Assembly: GCF_014352855.1 (NCBI RefSeq)
Contig: NZ_CP060697.1
Coordinates: forward strand, 2,190,001-2,254,000
DNA from: Sphingomonas sabuli
Lineage (GTDB): Bacteria; Pseudomonadota; Alphaproteobacteria; Sphingomonadales; Sphingomonadaceae
Direction of reading: 5' to 3'
Length of the DNA stretch: 64,000 nt
Shown: piece after piece, positions 20,104 through 29,679 of the stretch
How positions within the stretch are numbered: the stretch's first letter is position 1
How the letters are laid out: every line of letters starts with the position of its first letter
Notes under the pieces: generated by a model
Database searches by the model: none
The model's input: only the letters and a program-made list of their open reading frames with translations
What the model was told of the DNA's origin: nothing
Made by a program: the position numbers and the translations under genes

Positions 20104-21026
20104 ACCGCGACCTGCATGTCGTCGTGCTGATGGGCGGCTGGTCGGCCGAGCGCGACGTGTCGCTGTCCAGCGGTCGCGGCATCGTCGAGGCGCTGCGCGG
20201 CGCGGGCTGGAGCCGGGTGACCGAGCTCGACATGGGCCGCGATGTCGCCAAGCGGCTGGAAGAACTGCGCCCCGACGTCGTCTTCAACGCGCTCCACGGC
20301 ACGCCCGGCGAGGACGGCAGCGTCCAGGGCATGATGGACCTGATGGGGCTGAAGTATACCCATAGCGGGATGGAGACCTCGGTCATCGCCATCGACAAGG
20401 AACTGACCAAGATGGTCCTTGTCCCCCACGGCATCCGCATGCCCGAAGGCCGGATCGTCGAGAGCGAGAGCCTCTATGCCGGCGACCCGATGGCGCGGCC
20501 CTATGTGCTCAAGCCGAACAACGAGGGGTCTTCGGTCGGGGTCGCGATCGTCACCGACGACGGCAATTACGGGTCGCCGATCGGCCGCGATGTCGAAGGT
20601 CCGTGGCAGAAGTTCGAACGCCTGCTGGCCGAGCCCTTCATCAAGGGCCGCGAGCTGACGACGAGCGTGCTTGGCAACGAAACGCTTGGCGTGACCGAGC
20701 TCAAGCCGGTTGCGGGCTTTTACGATTATGACGCCAAATATACCGACGGGCTGACCGTCCACGAATGTCCCGCCAACATCCCGGACGATATCGCCGCGGC
20801 GATGGAAAGTATGGCGTTGCGCGCCCACCAGTTGGTCGGTTGCAAGGGGGTTTCGCGCTCCGATTTCCGCTGGGACGACGAACAGGGCGAGGCGGGCATC
20901 TACCTGCTCGAGGTCAATACGCAGCCCGGCATGACTCCGCTCAGCCTGGTGCCTGAACAGGCCAAGCAGCGCGGCATTTCCTATGCCGAGCTGGTTGAAC
21001 GGCTGATCGCCGAGGCGATCGAATGA
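20100..21026 (+). CDS. ddl: D-alanine--D-alanine ligase
   Basis: A 308-residue ATP-grasp ligase supplying D-Ala-D-Ala to MurF. VVLMGGWSAERDVSL, NALHGTPGEDGSVQG, KPNNEGSSVGV and the metal-binding LEVNTQPGMT are all present. The GTG at 20100 overlaps the murB stop; this is the natural start because homologues begin a few residues before the LMGG strand. It overlaps ftsQ by ATGA. Confidence 0.94.
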   Translation: MNRDLHVVVLMGGWSAERDVSLSSGRGIVEALRGAGWSRVTELDMGRDVAKRLEELRPDVVFNALHGTPGEDGSVQGMMDLMGLKYTHSGMETSVIAIDKELTKMVLVPHGIRMPEGRIVESESLYAGDPMARPYVLKPNNEGSSVGVAIVTDDGNYGSPIGRDVEGPWQKFERLLAEPFIKGRELTTSVLGNETLGVTELKPVAGFYDYDAKYTDGLTVHECPANIPDDIAAAMESMALRAHQLVGCKGVSRSDFRWDDEQGEAGIYLLEVNTQPGMTPLSLVPEQAKQRGISYAELVERLIAEAIE

Positions 21027-21898
21027 CCGCGGCGCGCGTGCGGCGCGGAGCCGCGCCGAAGGGCCGCAAGGGCAAGGCACGGGTCGCCGTGCCCAAGAAG
21101 ATCACGCGCCGAATCCCGGTCGACGAGGCGCGGGTCACCCGCTGGGCCACGGTCGCCTTCGGCCTGTTCGTGGCGCTGATCCTGGCCGTCGTGCTGGTCG
21201 CGCTCGACGTACCCAACCGCGTCATGACCTCCATCGGCGAAGCGATCGGCCGCGCCGGCTTCACCGTGAAGCGGGTCGACGTCGTCGGCATCCGCAACAT
21301 GGACAGCGCCCCCGTCTATCGCATCGCGCTCGATCAGAAATCGCGCGCCATGCCGCTGGTCGATGCTGATGGCATCCGCGAACAATTGCTGCGCTTCGGC
21401 TGGGTCAAGGATGCGCGCGTGTCGCGCCGCCTGCCCGACACGCTGGTCATCGACATCGTCGAGCGGCGCCCGACCGCGCTGTGGCAGGACGCCGGTCGGC
21501 TGGCGCTGATCGATGCCAACGGGACGGTCATCGACCGGGTATCGGTGACCCAGATGCCCGATCTGCCGTTGCTGGTCGGACCGGGCGCGAACCTGCACGG
21601 GCGCGAGCTGGACCGGTTGCTCGCCGCGGCCCCGGCGCTCGAGCCGCAATTGGTATCAGCGGTATGGGTGGGCGGCCGCCGCTGGGACCTCAAGCTGCAG
21701 ACCGGCGAGACCATTGCGCTGCCCGAGGGCGTGAAGCCGGCCGAGACCGCGCTCGCCAAGTTCGTCGAACTCGACAAGTCGACCGGCCTGCTGGGCCGTG
21801 GGTTGTTGCGCCTCGACCTTCGCCTGCCGGGCAAGATGACCGTCCGCCTTCCCCGAGTTCCGGCCGAAGCCCCGGCCGAACCGACGACGCAGAGCTGA
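21023..21898 (+). CDS. ftsQ: Cell division protein FtsQ
   Basis: A 291-residue bitopic protein. The basic cytoplasmic N-terminus (GRKGKARVAVPKKITRR) is followed by a transmembrane helix (about 40-60), a POTRA domain (FTVKRVDVVGIRNMD) and the FtsQ/DivIB domain. It recruits FtsB/FtsL to the septum. It overlaps ddl by four bases and precedes ftsA by 4 nt. Confidence 0.92.
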   Translation: MTAARVRRGAAPKGRKGKARVAVPKKITRRIPVDEARVTRWATVAFGLFVALILAVVLVALDVPNRVMTSIGEAIGRAGFTVKRVDVVGIRNMDSAPVYRIALDQKSRAMPLVDADGIREQLLRFGWVKDARVSRRLPDTLVIDIVERRPTALWQDAGRLALIDANGTVIDRVSVTQMPDLPLLVGPGANLHGRELDRLLAAAPALEPQLVSAVWVGGRRWDLKLQTGETIALPEGVKPAETALAKFVELDKSTGLLGRGLLRLDLRLPGKMTVRLPRVPAEAPAEPTTQS

Positions 21899-21902
21899 CC
21901 CG

Positions 21903-23159
21903 ATGGCTGCCCCGAACGACCAGCCGCTGATCGCAGCGCTCGACATCGGTTCGTCGAAAGTCAGCGCGCTGATCGCAACCGTCGACCGCGAGGACCGCCT
22001 GCGCGTGCTTGGCACCGGCCAGCGCGAAAGCCGCGGCGTCACTCGCGGCTACATTACCGACATCGAGAAGAGCGAATTCGCGGTGCGCGAGGCGGTCGAG
22101 CTGGCCGAACGCATGTCGGGCGTGACCATCGAGGACGTGTGGGCCAGCTATGGCGCCGGCGGGCTGAGCAGCGAAGTCGCCAGCGTCGAGGTCGAGCTTG
22201 GCGGCCACCAGGTCGACCCCGCCGACATCGACGAGCTGCTGGCGCAAGGCCGCGCGGCAATCGACCGTGGCGGCAAGGTGGTGCTGCACGCGCACCCGGC
22301 GCTGTACACCATCGACGGCGCGCAGGCGGTGCAGCATCCCGTCGGCCTGCATGCCGACCGGCTGGGCGTCGATATCCATGTCATCGCCGCCGATGCCGCG
22401 CCGCTTCGCAACGTCGATTACATCATCCGCGCGGCGCACCTTGGGGTCCGCGCCATCGTCGCCTCGCCGGTCGCCGCGGCGCTCGCCTGCCTGTCGCAGG
22501 AAGAACGCGAACTTGGCGTTGCCCTGGTCGAACTCGGCGCCGGCGTGACCAATGTCTCGCTGCATTTCGGCGGCATCCTGGTCGGGCTGAAGTCCATTCC
22601 GCTGGGCGCTCGGGACATCACCGACGACATCGCCGCGACGTTCGGCGTGAACCGCCGCGACGCGGAGCGGCTGAAATGCTTCTACGGTTCGGCAATGACC
22701 TCGCCGCGCGACAATCACGAGCTGATCGACGCCAACCCGCTGGGCGTCGAAGAGGGTGGGGAGCCGGTCAAGATCACCCGCGCCCAGTTGATGACCATCA
22801 TCCGCCACCGCGTCGAACAGCTGACCGGCGAAGTCGACGCGGCCCTGAAGGCGCTGGGCTTCGCGGGTCCGGTCGGCCGGCCGGTAGTGCTCACCGGCGG
22901 CGGGGCGGAATTGAAAAATATCGCCGATTACATGCAAGGCGTCCTCGGCCGCACGGTCCGGGTCGGCCGGCCGCGGACGATCGCCGGCCTGCCCGACGCG
23001 CATAGCGGCCCGGCCTTCTCAACCGTCGTCGGACTGGCCCTGCTGGGCGCGTCGCAAAGCGGGGACATTCGCGACATCGCGCTTGGCACGACCATTCGCC
23101 AGCCGGGTCCGAAGGGCGTCGTCGGACGCTTCATCGCGGCGATGAAGGGCGGGTACTGA
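21903..23159 (+). CDS. ftsA: Cell division protein FtsA
   Basis: A 418-residue actin-like ATPase that anchors FtsZ to the membrane. AALDIGSSKVSALIA is the phosphate-1 loop, VELGAGVTNVSLHFGG phosphate-2 and VLTGGGAELKNI the adenosine motif. The C-terminus ends in a basic amphipathic segment suitable for membrane binding. It is the last gene of the coupled cluster; ftsZ does not follow directly but lies 3.7 kb away. Confidence 0.95.
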   Translation: MAAPNDQPLIAALDIGSSKVSALIATVDREDRLRVLGTGQRESRGVTRGYITDIEKSEFAVREAVELAERMSGVTIEDVWASYGAGGLSSEVASVEVELGGHQVDPADIDELLAQGRAAIDRGGKVVLHAHPALYTIDGAQAVQHPVGLHADRLGVDIHVIAADAAPLRNVDYIIRAAHLGVRAIVASPVAAALACLSQEERELGVALVELGAGVTNVSLHFGGILVGLKSIPLGARDITDDIAATFGVNRRDAERLKCFYGSAMTSPRDNHELIDANPLGVEEGGEPVKITRAQLMTIIRHRVEQLTGEVDAALKALGFAGPVGRPVVLTGGGAELKNIADYMQGVLGRTVRVGRPRTIAGLPDAHSGPAFSTVVGLALLGASQSGDIRDIALGTTIRQPGPKGVVGRFIAAMKGGY

Positions 23160-23197
23160 CCCGGGTTTCCGCGCGGTAGGAAACTTTTCACCAGTTA

Positions 23198-24835
23198 ATG
23201 TCACAAGCGGCTCAGTGGGGCTTCTGGCTGGGTGAATTTCGCGTGACATCAGGTAAGTCGAAGGCAATGCGGCTGGCCAGCAGCTACGTCATCACGACGT
23301 GCGCGACGCTGGCGGCGATTCTGCTGTTCGTCGGCCTGGGCAGCCAGTTGCTGCCCGCGTCGGTGGGTTTCGTACCGCTTCCCGCCACCCTGCAATCGCT
23401 GAAGCTCGCCTTCATCCTCAACGTCGCCATCATCCTGTTCGGCTGGTTTCGCGCCAAGGACCTGAAGGAGGCGATCGAGGCCTGGGAGCAGGCGGAACGC
23501 ACCGCCCATCGCAATGCCAACGTCGACCATGCCACCGGCCTCGCCAACCGCCGCGAGTTCATGCGCACGCTGCACGAGTTGCTGACCGAAAAGGGGCAGG
23601 GCGCGCTGCTGCTGATCGACCTCGACCATTTCAAGCGGGTCAACGACCTGCACGGCCACACCGCCGGCGACCAGTTGCTGTCCGTGATCGCCGATATCCT
23701 GGGCCACAGCGCCCGCGGCGGCGCACTGTGCGCGCGCATCGGCGGCGACGAATTCGCGCTGCTCCTGCCCGGCGCGGTTCGCGAGGAAGCCGATGCGCGG
23801 GCCAGCGCCCTGCTGGAAGCCATCGCCAAGCCGGTGCGCACGGGATCGTCGACCCTCAACGTCACGGCGTCGATCGGGCTGGCGACGTTCGATTCGTCGC
23901 TGGACGAAACCGCCATCCTGCGCCGCAGCGACGTCGCTTTGTACGCCGCCAAGAAGGAAGGCCGGAACGCCTTCGCCTGGTATAATGACGAGCTGGAAAG
24001 CGAATTGTCGCGGCGCAACCAGCTGGACGAGGACATCCGCCACGGCATCGAGCGCGGCGAGTTCGTGCCCTATTTCCAGCCGCTGATCGATCTCAACACG
24101 CGCGACCTGGCCGGCTTCGAAGCGCTGGCGCGCTGGAATTCGCCGACCCGCGGGCTGGTCGAACCCGACGATTTCGTGCCGCAGGCCGAAGTCACCGGCC
24201 TGATCGGGCCGCTGACCATGAGCATCATGGAACAGGCGCTGACCGAGGCACGCGGCTGGCCCGCGCACCTGAAAGTGGCGGTCAATGTTTCGCCGGTCCA
24301 GTTCCGCGACCTAAGCTTCGCCCAGCACGTGATGCGCATCCTCACCGCCACCGGCTTTCCGGCGCGGCGGCTGGAGCTGGAGATTACCGAAGCGGCCCTG
24401 CTCGAGGACCGCGACCAGGTGCTGGCCACCATCCGCAGCCTCAAGTCGATCGGCGTCAGCATCTCGCTCGACGATTTCGGCACCGGCTACGCCTCGCTGG
24501 CCGAACTCGACACGCTGCCGGTCGACCGGATCAAGATCGACCGCACGTTCATCACCCGCTTCGTCAAGAGCGAGCGGACTGCGGCGATCGTCGATGCCAT
24601 CGCGATGCTCGGCCACAAGCTAAACGTGCCGCTGACCGCGGAAGGGGTGGAGTCCGAACAGATCCGGGTAGAACTGAGCGCGCTTGGCTGTTCAGAGGCG
24701 CAGGGCTGGCTTTACGGCCGCGCGGTGAGTGCGGACACGGTCGCCAGCTTCCTGGAAATGCGGACTCCGGAGCCCGAAACGGAAGCGGCGCCCCCCGAAC
24801 CGATCGTCGAGAAGCGCCGCGGTACCAAATTCTAG
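23198..24835 (+). CDS. Membrane-anchored GGDEF-EAL cyclic-di-GMP protein
   Basis: Up to 545 residues: two N-terminal hydrophobic helices (about 30-55 and 67-85), a GGDEF domain with intact GGDEF at 182-186, and an EAL domain with EAL at 308-310. The EAL catalytic set looks complete (NVSPVQF, ELEITE, DDFGTGYASL, KIDRTF, AEGVES). The RxxD inhibitory site is lost (RGGA). So both c-di-GMP synthesis and breakdown are possible. The start is uncertain: GTG 23243 and ATG 23267 (with GAAGG before it) are alternatives. It lies between ftsA and ftsZ. Confidence 0.88.
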   Translation: MSQAAQWGFWLGEFRVTSGKSKAMRLASSYVITTCATLAAILLFVGLGSQLLPASVGFVPLPATLQSLKLAFILNVAIILFGWFRAKDLKEAIEAWEQAERTAHRNANVDHATGLANRREFMRTLHELLTEKGQGALLLIDLDHFKRVNDLHGHTAGDQLLSVIADILGHSARGGALCARIGGDEFALLLPGAVREEADARASALLEAIAKPVRTGSSTLNVTASIGLATFDSSLDETAILRRSDVALYAAKKEGRNAFAWYNDELESELSRRNQLDEDIRHGIERGEFVPYFQPLIDLNTRDLAGFEALARWNSPTRGLVEPDDFVPQAEVTGLIGPLTMSIMEQALTEARGWPAHLKVAVNVSPVQFRDLSFAQHVMRILTATGFPARRLELEITEAALLEDRDQVLATIRSLKSIGVSISLDDFGTGYASLAELDTLPVDRIKIDRTFITRFVKSERTAAIVDAIAMLGHKLNVPLTAEGVESEQIRVELSALGCSEAQGWLYGRAVSADTVASFLEMRTPEPETEAAPPEPIVEKRRGTKF

Positions 24836-24855
24836 CTGCCCGAAGGCGGCCGCTG

Positions 24856-25449
24856 TTAGCGGACCTGGGGCCGCATGATGTAGGGCTGCAGGTTCTGGAC
24901 GACCTGTTGCGCGTTGAACGACCCGGGGGCGGTGCCGCAGGTCGGGCTCAGCGCGATGTCGGCCATCGCCTGGTAGCTCGTCACCGTGTCGATGTCGTAC
25001 CGGCCCGGGAAGAAGGGGCCGCCCGACCACGGGTTGTAATTGTACATGCCCCACGGGCCGCCAAGGCGCCACGACGGGGACCAGCCCGGATAATAGCCGC
25101 GGCCGTAGCCGAAGCCGCCGTAGCCGCCACCATAGCCGTTCGCGAAGGGCGACATGCGCACTTCGGTGTTCTGGTCGGTGTCCTTGTTGACGATCGTGAA
25201 GCAGTTGGAGCCGCGCTGAACGGTCAGTTCCGCCGCCCGGTACAACAGGTAGTTCTCGACCTGCTGACGCGAGGTCAGCGTATTACCGATGAACATCACG
25301 CGAAAGTGATTCTGGTCCAGCTGCTGGCTGGCGTAACCGCCCTGCTGGTTGCCATAGCCAAGCGGCTGGTACGGCGTCGCCGTCGAGCAACCCGCGAGAA
25401 GTGCGAGCGCAAGAACCGGCCCAACCGTCTTCTGGGAAATCTTCTGCAT
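24856..25449 (-). CDS. CC0125/CC1285-family lipoprotein
   Basis: A 197-residue lipoprotein; the signal peptide ends LLAGC (Cys21). The core NHFRVMFIGNTLTSRQQVENYLLYRAAEL is the hallmark of an alphaproteobacterial lipoprotein family of unknown function. A Gly/Tyr-rich low-complexity stretch (GGGYGGFGYGRGYY) lies in the middle. I use ATG 25449 with GGAG 8 nt upstream, rather than a longer frame. A consensus EcfG promoter stands upstream, so it is probably stress-induced. Confidence 0.8.
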   Translation of the reverse strand: MQKISQKTVGPVLALALLAGCSTATPYQPLGYGNQQGGYASQQLDQNHFRVMFIGNTLTSRQQVENYLLYRAAELTVQRGSNCFTIVNKDTDQNTEVRMSPFANGYGGGYGGFGYGRGYYPGWSPSWRLGGPWGMYNYNPWSGGPFFPGRYDIDTVTSYQAMADIALSPTCGTAPGSFNAQQVVQNLQPYIMRPQVR

Positions 25450-25479
25450 CTTCGTATCTCCGTGGGTCCTCAACGCAAC

Positions 25480-25504
25480 AACGAGGCCCTGTGTTCGGTG
25501 TTCC
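25480..25504 (-). promoter_or_regulatory. EcfG-type (general stress) promoter of the lipoprotein gene
   Basis: On the minus strand GGAAC-N16-CGTT, an exact match to the alphaproteobacterial general-stress promoter. A transcript starting near 25472 would have a leader of about 22 nt before ATG 25449. Confidence 0.65.
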
Positions 25505-25657
25505 AGCGGTGCCCGTGCAGCCGCCGCGCGTGGGCGCAGGTTAACCGCGCTTCCTTATACGGAGGCTGAACGCATTTTACCTTCCGCCGTTCGTCGACGG
25601 GCGCTGGCGAGCGGCACACGCCGGGTGTACCGTGGCGCGATCGATGGAGAATAGCGC

Positions 25658-26713
25658 GTGCGTTTCGGCAGCCTTGTCCTCGCCCTGATCCCGGCCCTGA
25701 TGATACCGGCGACGTCGGTCGCGCAGTCGCCGCAGATCGAACGGCCAAGGACGGTGCCGACGAACCGGCTGCCCGACCTTCCGCCGGCGGTCATCGACGA
25801 TACGCTGGTCATCGGCGGCAACGACATTGCGGCGCGCAAGACGAGCAGCCGGATGACGGTCGACGTGCACGTCAACGGCACCGGTCCCTACCGCTTTATC
25901 GTCGACAGCGGCGCCGACACGTCGGTCGTCGGGCTGAACGTCGCCAGGCGCCTGCAAATGCCGGTCGGCGCGCCCGCCGTCTTGCACGGCATTACCGAGA
26001 CCGCGGAGGTGTCGCGGGTGCGCGTCGCTTCCCTGTCGCTGGGGCCGACGGTCGTTCCCAACCTGTTGCTGCCGGCGCTGCGCGAGGACGATCTTGGCGG
26101 TCACGGCATCATCGGCATCGATGCGCTGGTGCGGCAACGGCTGATGCTGGATTTCGAAGCCCGCACGGTGAAGGCGGAAGATGCCAGCGTGCCCTACCGG
26201 CCGTTGCCGGGCGAAATCGTCGTCACCGCATTGCGGCGGCGCGGCCAGCTGATCCTGACGCAGGTGCGCGCGGCAGGCATTCCGGTCGACGCCGTGGTCG
26301 ACACGGGATCGGAAATCAGCATCGGCAACCTGGCCCTGCGCGACCTGCTGATCCGCGGCAACCGCGACAAGTTCCTGACCATCCCGGTTACCGGCGTGAC
26401 CGGTGCGACGACCGAATTGCAGGTCGCCAAGATCGGCGAACTCAGGCTCGGCTCGGTGACCCTGCGCAACGTGCCGATCGCTTTTGCCGACGTGCCCCCG
26501 TTCACCAGCTTCGGCCTTGAAAAGCAGCCGTCATTGCTGCTCGGCACCGACCTGCTTGAAACCTTCCGCCGCGTGTCGCTCGATTTCAAGTCGCGCAAGG
26601 TGCGGTTTCAGCTGCGCAAATGCGGCACGACCGCGGTCATCCTCAGCACCGCGTCCACATTCTGGGCGACCCGCCTGTCGTCCGGGGACAATCCGGAAGT
26701 TTGCCGGCGTTAA
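25658..26713 (+). CDS. Exported retropepsin-like aspartyl protease with two motifs
   Basis: A 351-residue protein with a signal peptide (cut after about TSVAQ) and two retropepsin-like halves. The first carries VDSGADTSVVG (around residue 82) with HGIIGIDAL as its partner; the second carries VDTGSEISIG (around 214) with LLLGTDLLE. Each half has one Asp-Ser/Thr-Gly, so the chain could form a single-chain pair in the periplasm. It starts with GTG 25658. It precedes ftsZ but has its own intergenic region (208 bp) upstream. Substrate unknown. Confidence 0.78.
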   Translation: MRFGSLVLALIPALMIPATSVAQSPQIERPRTVPTNRLPDLPPAVIDDTLVIGGNDIAARKTSSRMTVDVHVNGTGPYRFIVDSGADTSVVGLNVARRLQMPVGAPAVLHGITETAEVSRVRVASLSLGPTVVPNLLLPALREDDLGGHGIIGIDALVRQRLMLDFEARTVKAEDASVPYRPLPGEIVVTALRRRGQLILTQVRAAGIPVDAVVDTGSEISIGNLALRDLLIRGNRDKFLTIPVTGVTGATTELQVAKIGELRLGSVTLRNVPIAFADVPPFTSFGLEKQPSLLLGTDLLETFRRVSLDFKSRKVRFQLRKCGTTAVILSTASTFWATRLSSGDNPEVCRR

Positions 26714-26873
26714 ATATTTGCGCGGAAATTGGCGGTTACCTGAGTCCTAAGAGTCGCGATCCCCACTTTTTTCGGTCTCGCGTTAACTTTTTCCTTGGCT
26801 TGCGAGTCCCGATGATTCAAAGATTCATCCGACGCGACAAGGCGTTGCTGGGATTTTTTCGGGGGTGGGACCC

Positions 26874-28304
26874 ATGAGCATCGATTTCATTCGGCCGGAA
26901 GTTGACGAACTTCGCCCGCGGATCAGCGTGATCGGCGTCGGCGGCGCTGGCGGAAACGCCGTCGCCAACATGATTGCGGCCGACGTCCAGGGCGTCGACT
27001 TCATCGTCGCCAATACCGACGCGCAGGCGCTCAACACGTCATCCGCCGACCGGCGAATTCAGCTGGGGCTGAAGATCACGCAGGGCCTTGGCGCCGGTTC
27101 GCGACCGGAAATCGGCCGTGCCGCCGCGGAAGAATCGCTCGAGGATCTCGAAAAGGCGCTGGAAGGCGCGCACATGTGCTTCATCGCCGCCGGCATGGGC
27201 GGCGGCACCGGCACCGGCGCCGCGCCGGTCATTGCCAAGGCGGCCCGCGACAAGGGCATCCTGACCGTCGGCGTGGTGACCAAGCCGTTCGCGTTCGAAG
27301 GCTCGCGCCGGACCCGTTCCGCCGACAGCGGGATCGAGGAACTGCAGCAGCACGTCGACACGCTGATCGTTATCCCCAACCAGAACCTGTTCCGCCTCGC
27401 CAATTCGGATACGACCTTCAAGGAAGCGTTCGAAATGGCCGACGAGGTGCTGCAGCAGGGCGTGCGCGGGATCACCGACCTGATGGTCATGCCCGGCCTC
27501 ATCAACCTCGACTTCGCCGACGTCCGTTCGGTGATGGGCGAGATGGGCAAGGCGATGATGGGCACCGGCGAAGCGTCGGGCGACAATCGCGCGATTGAGG
27601 CCGCCGAAAAGGCGATCTCCAACCCGCTGCTCGACGGCGTCAGCATGAAGGGCGCCAAGGGCGTCATCATCTCGATCACCGGCGGCGAGGACATGCGCCT
27701 GATGGAGGTCGACGAGGCCGCCAGCCACATTAAGGAACTGGTCGACCCCGATGCCAACATCATCTGGGGCTCGGCGTTCAATAACGAACTGGACGGCAAG
27801 ATCCGCGTGTCGGTCGTTGCCACGGGCATCGAAGCCGAAACCGTCGCCCAGGCGGCGCCGGCCAAGGTCTTCACCTTCCCGTCGCGCACCGCACCCGCGC
27901 CGTCGATCCTCGATACCACTCCGGCCAGCCGGACGACGACGACGACCGACGAGGACGAGGATACGCTCGAACTGACCGACGAGATCGTCGAGGACGAAGC
28001 GACCACCTCGACGACCGCCGAAGACGAAGGCGACGAGCTGGTGCTCGACAATGACGACGTGCTGACCACGGTCGGCGCGCCGCCGATCGCGCCGCCGACC
28101 GACGAGGACGACGGCGATACCGTCGACGCCGCGCCGGCCGAACAGCCGAAGACGGCGACCAACACGGGCGCCACGCTGTTCGAACGGATGCAGAATATCG
28201 GCCGCGGCGCGCCCCGGGCGCAGCTCGACGAGCAGGGCTCGACGGGGACCGATCGCGATCCGATCGACATCCCGCGTTTCCTCAATCGCCAGAACAACCA
28301 GTAA
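26874..28304 (+). CDS. ftsZ: Cell division protein FtsZ
   Basis: A 476-residue tubulin-like GTPase forming the division ring. The nucleotide loop GGGTGTG lies at 109-115; [13 protein letters not shown] [15 protein letters not shown] and the T7 loop are present. A long acidic Thr/Glu/Asp-rich linker (about 330-455) leads to the C-terminal peptide DIPRFLNRQ that binds FtsA. ATG 26874 is chosen; GTG 26865 is in frame. The 160 bp upstream (26714-26873) hold its own promoter region, but I could not fix the boxes. Confidence 0.96.
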   Translation: MSIDFIRPEVDELRPRISVIGVGGAGGNAVANMIAADVQGVDFIVANTDAQALNTSSADRRIQLGLKITQGLGAGSRPEIGRAAAEESLEDLEKALEGAHMCFIAAGMGGGTGTGAAPVIAKAARDKGILTVGVVTKPFAFEGSRRTRSADSGIEELQQHVDTLIVIPNQNLFRLANSDTTFKEAFEMADEVLQQGVRGITDLMVMPGLINLDFADVRSVMGEMGKAMMGTGEASGDNRAIEAAEKAISNPLLDGVSMKGAKGVIISITGGEDMRLMEVDEAASHIKELVDPDANIIWGSAFNNELDGKIRVSVVATGIEAETVAQAAPAKVFTFPSRTAPAPSILDTTPASRTTTTTDEDEDTLELTDEIVEDEATTSTTAEDEGDELVLDNDDVLTTVGAPPIAPPTDEDDGDTVDAAPAEQPKTATNTGATLFERMQNIGRGAPRAQLDEQGSTGTDRDPIDIPRFLNRQNNQ

Positions 28305-28395
28305 TCGGCGGGATTCATCGCCGGGCCTGCACGGTTCGTCGTTAAGAGACTAGCCAGAAAGGTTCGCGCAAGATTCTCTCTGCCACGGGAGAATT

Positions 28396-29679
28396 ATGGC
28401 GGTGGGGCTTCATAGCAAACGCGTTCGCGTCGGTGCGCTGATTCTGGCGTGCGTCGGTGCGATTCTGGCGGCGGTGCCGAGTTCGGCGTCGGCACAGGCC
28501 GTGCCGATGTATGCCGAAAGCGCGGCCGATGCGCTTGCCCGCAACGTTCACATCCTCGCCGACGACCCGCATAATTTCGCGTCGCTGATCGCCGCCGGCA
28601 AGGCCGCGCTACAACTTGGCGACGCGCAATCGGCCGCCGGCTTTTTCGGCCGCGCCGAGGAGATTAATGCCAACAGCCCGCTGGCGCAGGCCGGCATGGG
28701 CGCGGCGCTTGTCGCCACCGGCGACCCGCAGGGCGCGCTGACCTATTTCAATCGCGCGCTGCAGCTTGGCGCGTCGGTCGTCAGCTTCGGGTGCGACCGC
28801 GGGCTGGCGTTCGACCTGCTGGGCAAGCAGGCGGCGGCCCAGACCGATTATCGCGCCGCGCTCAACGGCCCCGACCGCGACGAAGCGCGCCGCCGACTAG
28901 CGCTGAGCCTGGCGATCAGCGGGCACAAGACGCAGGCGATGGAAACGCTTCAGCCGCTGGTGCAGCGCCGCGACACCGGTGCGCTGCGCGTGCGTGCGCT
29001 GGCCCTGGCAGTCAGCGGCGACATCGCGGCGGCCAACCAGGCGCTCAATTTCACCATGCCCGGCGCGGCCGCGCGCATGGATCCGTTCTTCCGCCGCTTG
29101 CCCGGGCTGACGACGCCGCAAAAGGCGGCGGCCGTCCACCTTGGTATCTTCCCGGGCGACGGCACGGCGGTGGCATCACGCCAGCTGCCGCGCGAAGACC
29201 GCCTGGCGTCGATCGAACAGATGCTGACAGCGACGCCCAGCGTGGCCCAGCCGCCCGCGGCGACCGGCTATTCGCTGCCCGTCGCGACGGTTGCGGAGCG
29301 CGCCGCGGCACCGGTCCGGATGGCCTCTATTCCCGACACCCGCGCGCGCGTGGAATCGCCCAACACCGACCTCATCCAGACCAAGCGCATCCAGTCGGAC
29401 CCGAACAGCCGCAAGATCTGGCTGCAGCTGGCCAGCGGCAGCAACGGGCAGGCCTTCACCGACGAATTCAACCAGATCCGTTCGCGCAAGCCGTCGCTGT
29501 TCAAGGGCATGGGCGGCTATGTTGCCGAAACCGGCGCGCGCAGCCGGCTGCTGATCGGGCCGTTCCATTCCAGCGAGGATGCGGAATTGTTCGGCGATGC
29601 CCTGGAAAGCGCGCGCATTGACTCGTTCGCTTGGACGAGCCAGCCGGGACAGGTGGTCCGCAAAATTCCCAATCAGTGA
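28396..29679 (+). CDS. Secreted TPR and SPOR-domain protein
   Basis: A 427-residue protein with a signal peptide (about 1-34), TPR-like helical repeats (about 45-215, e.g. FASLIAAGKAALQLGDAQSAAGFFGRAEE) and a C-terminal SPOR domain (about 335-420, IWLQLASGSNGQAFTDEF). SPOR domains bind denuded septal glycan, so a role at the division site is likely. It lies 91 bp after ftsZ and its stop overlaps the dgt start (GTGA). Confidence 0.82.
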   Translation: MAVGLHSKRVRVGALILACVGAILAAVPSSASAQAVPMYAESAADALARNVHILADDPHNFASLIAAGKAALQLGDAQSAAGFFGRAEEINANSPLAQAGMGAALVATGDPQGALTYFNRALQLGASVVSFGCDRGLAFDLLGKQAAAQTDYRAALNGPDRDEARRRLALSLAISGHKTQAMETLQPLVQRRDTGALRVRALALAVSGDIAAANQALNFTMPGAAARMDPFFRRLPGLTTPQKAAAVHLGIFPGDGTAVASRQLPREDRLASIEQMLTATPSVAQPPAATGYSLPVATVAERAAAPVRMASIPDTRARVESPNTDLIQTKRIQSDPNSRKIWLQLASGSNGQAFTDEFNQIRSRKPSLFKGMGGYVAETGARSRLLIGPFHSSEDAELFGDALESARIDSFAWTSQPGQVVRKIPNQ

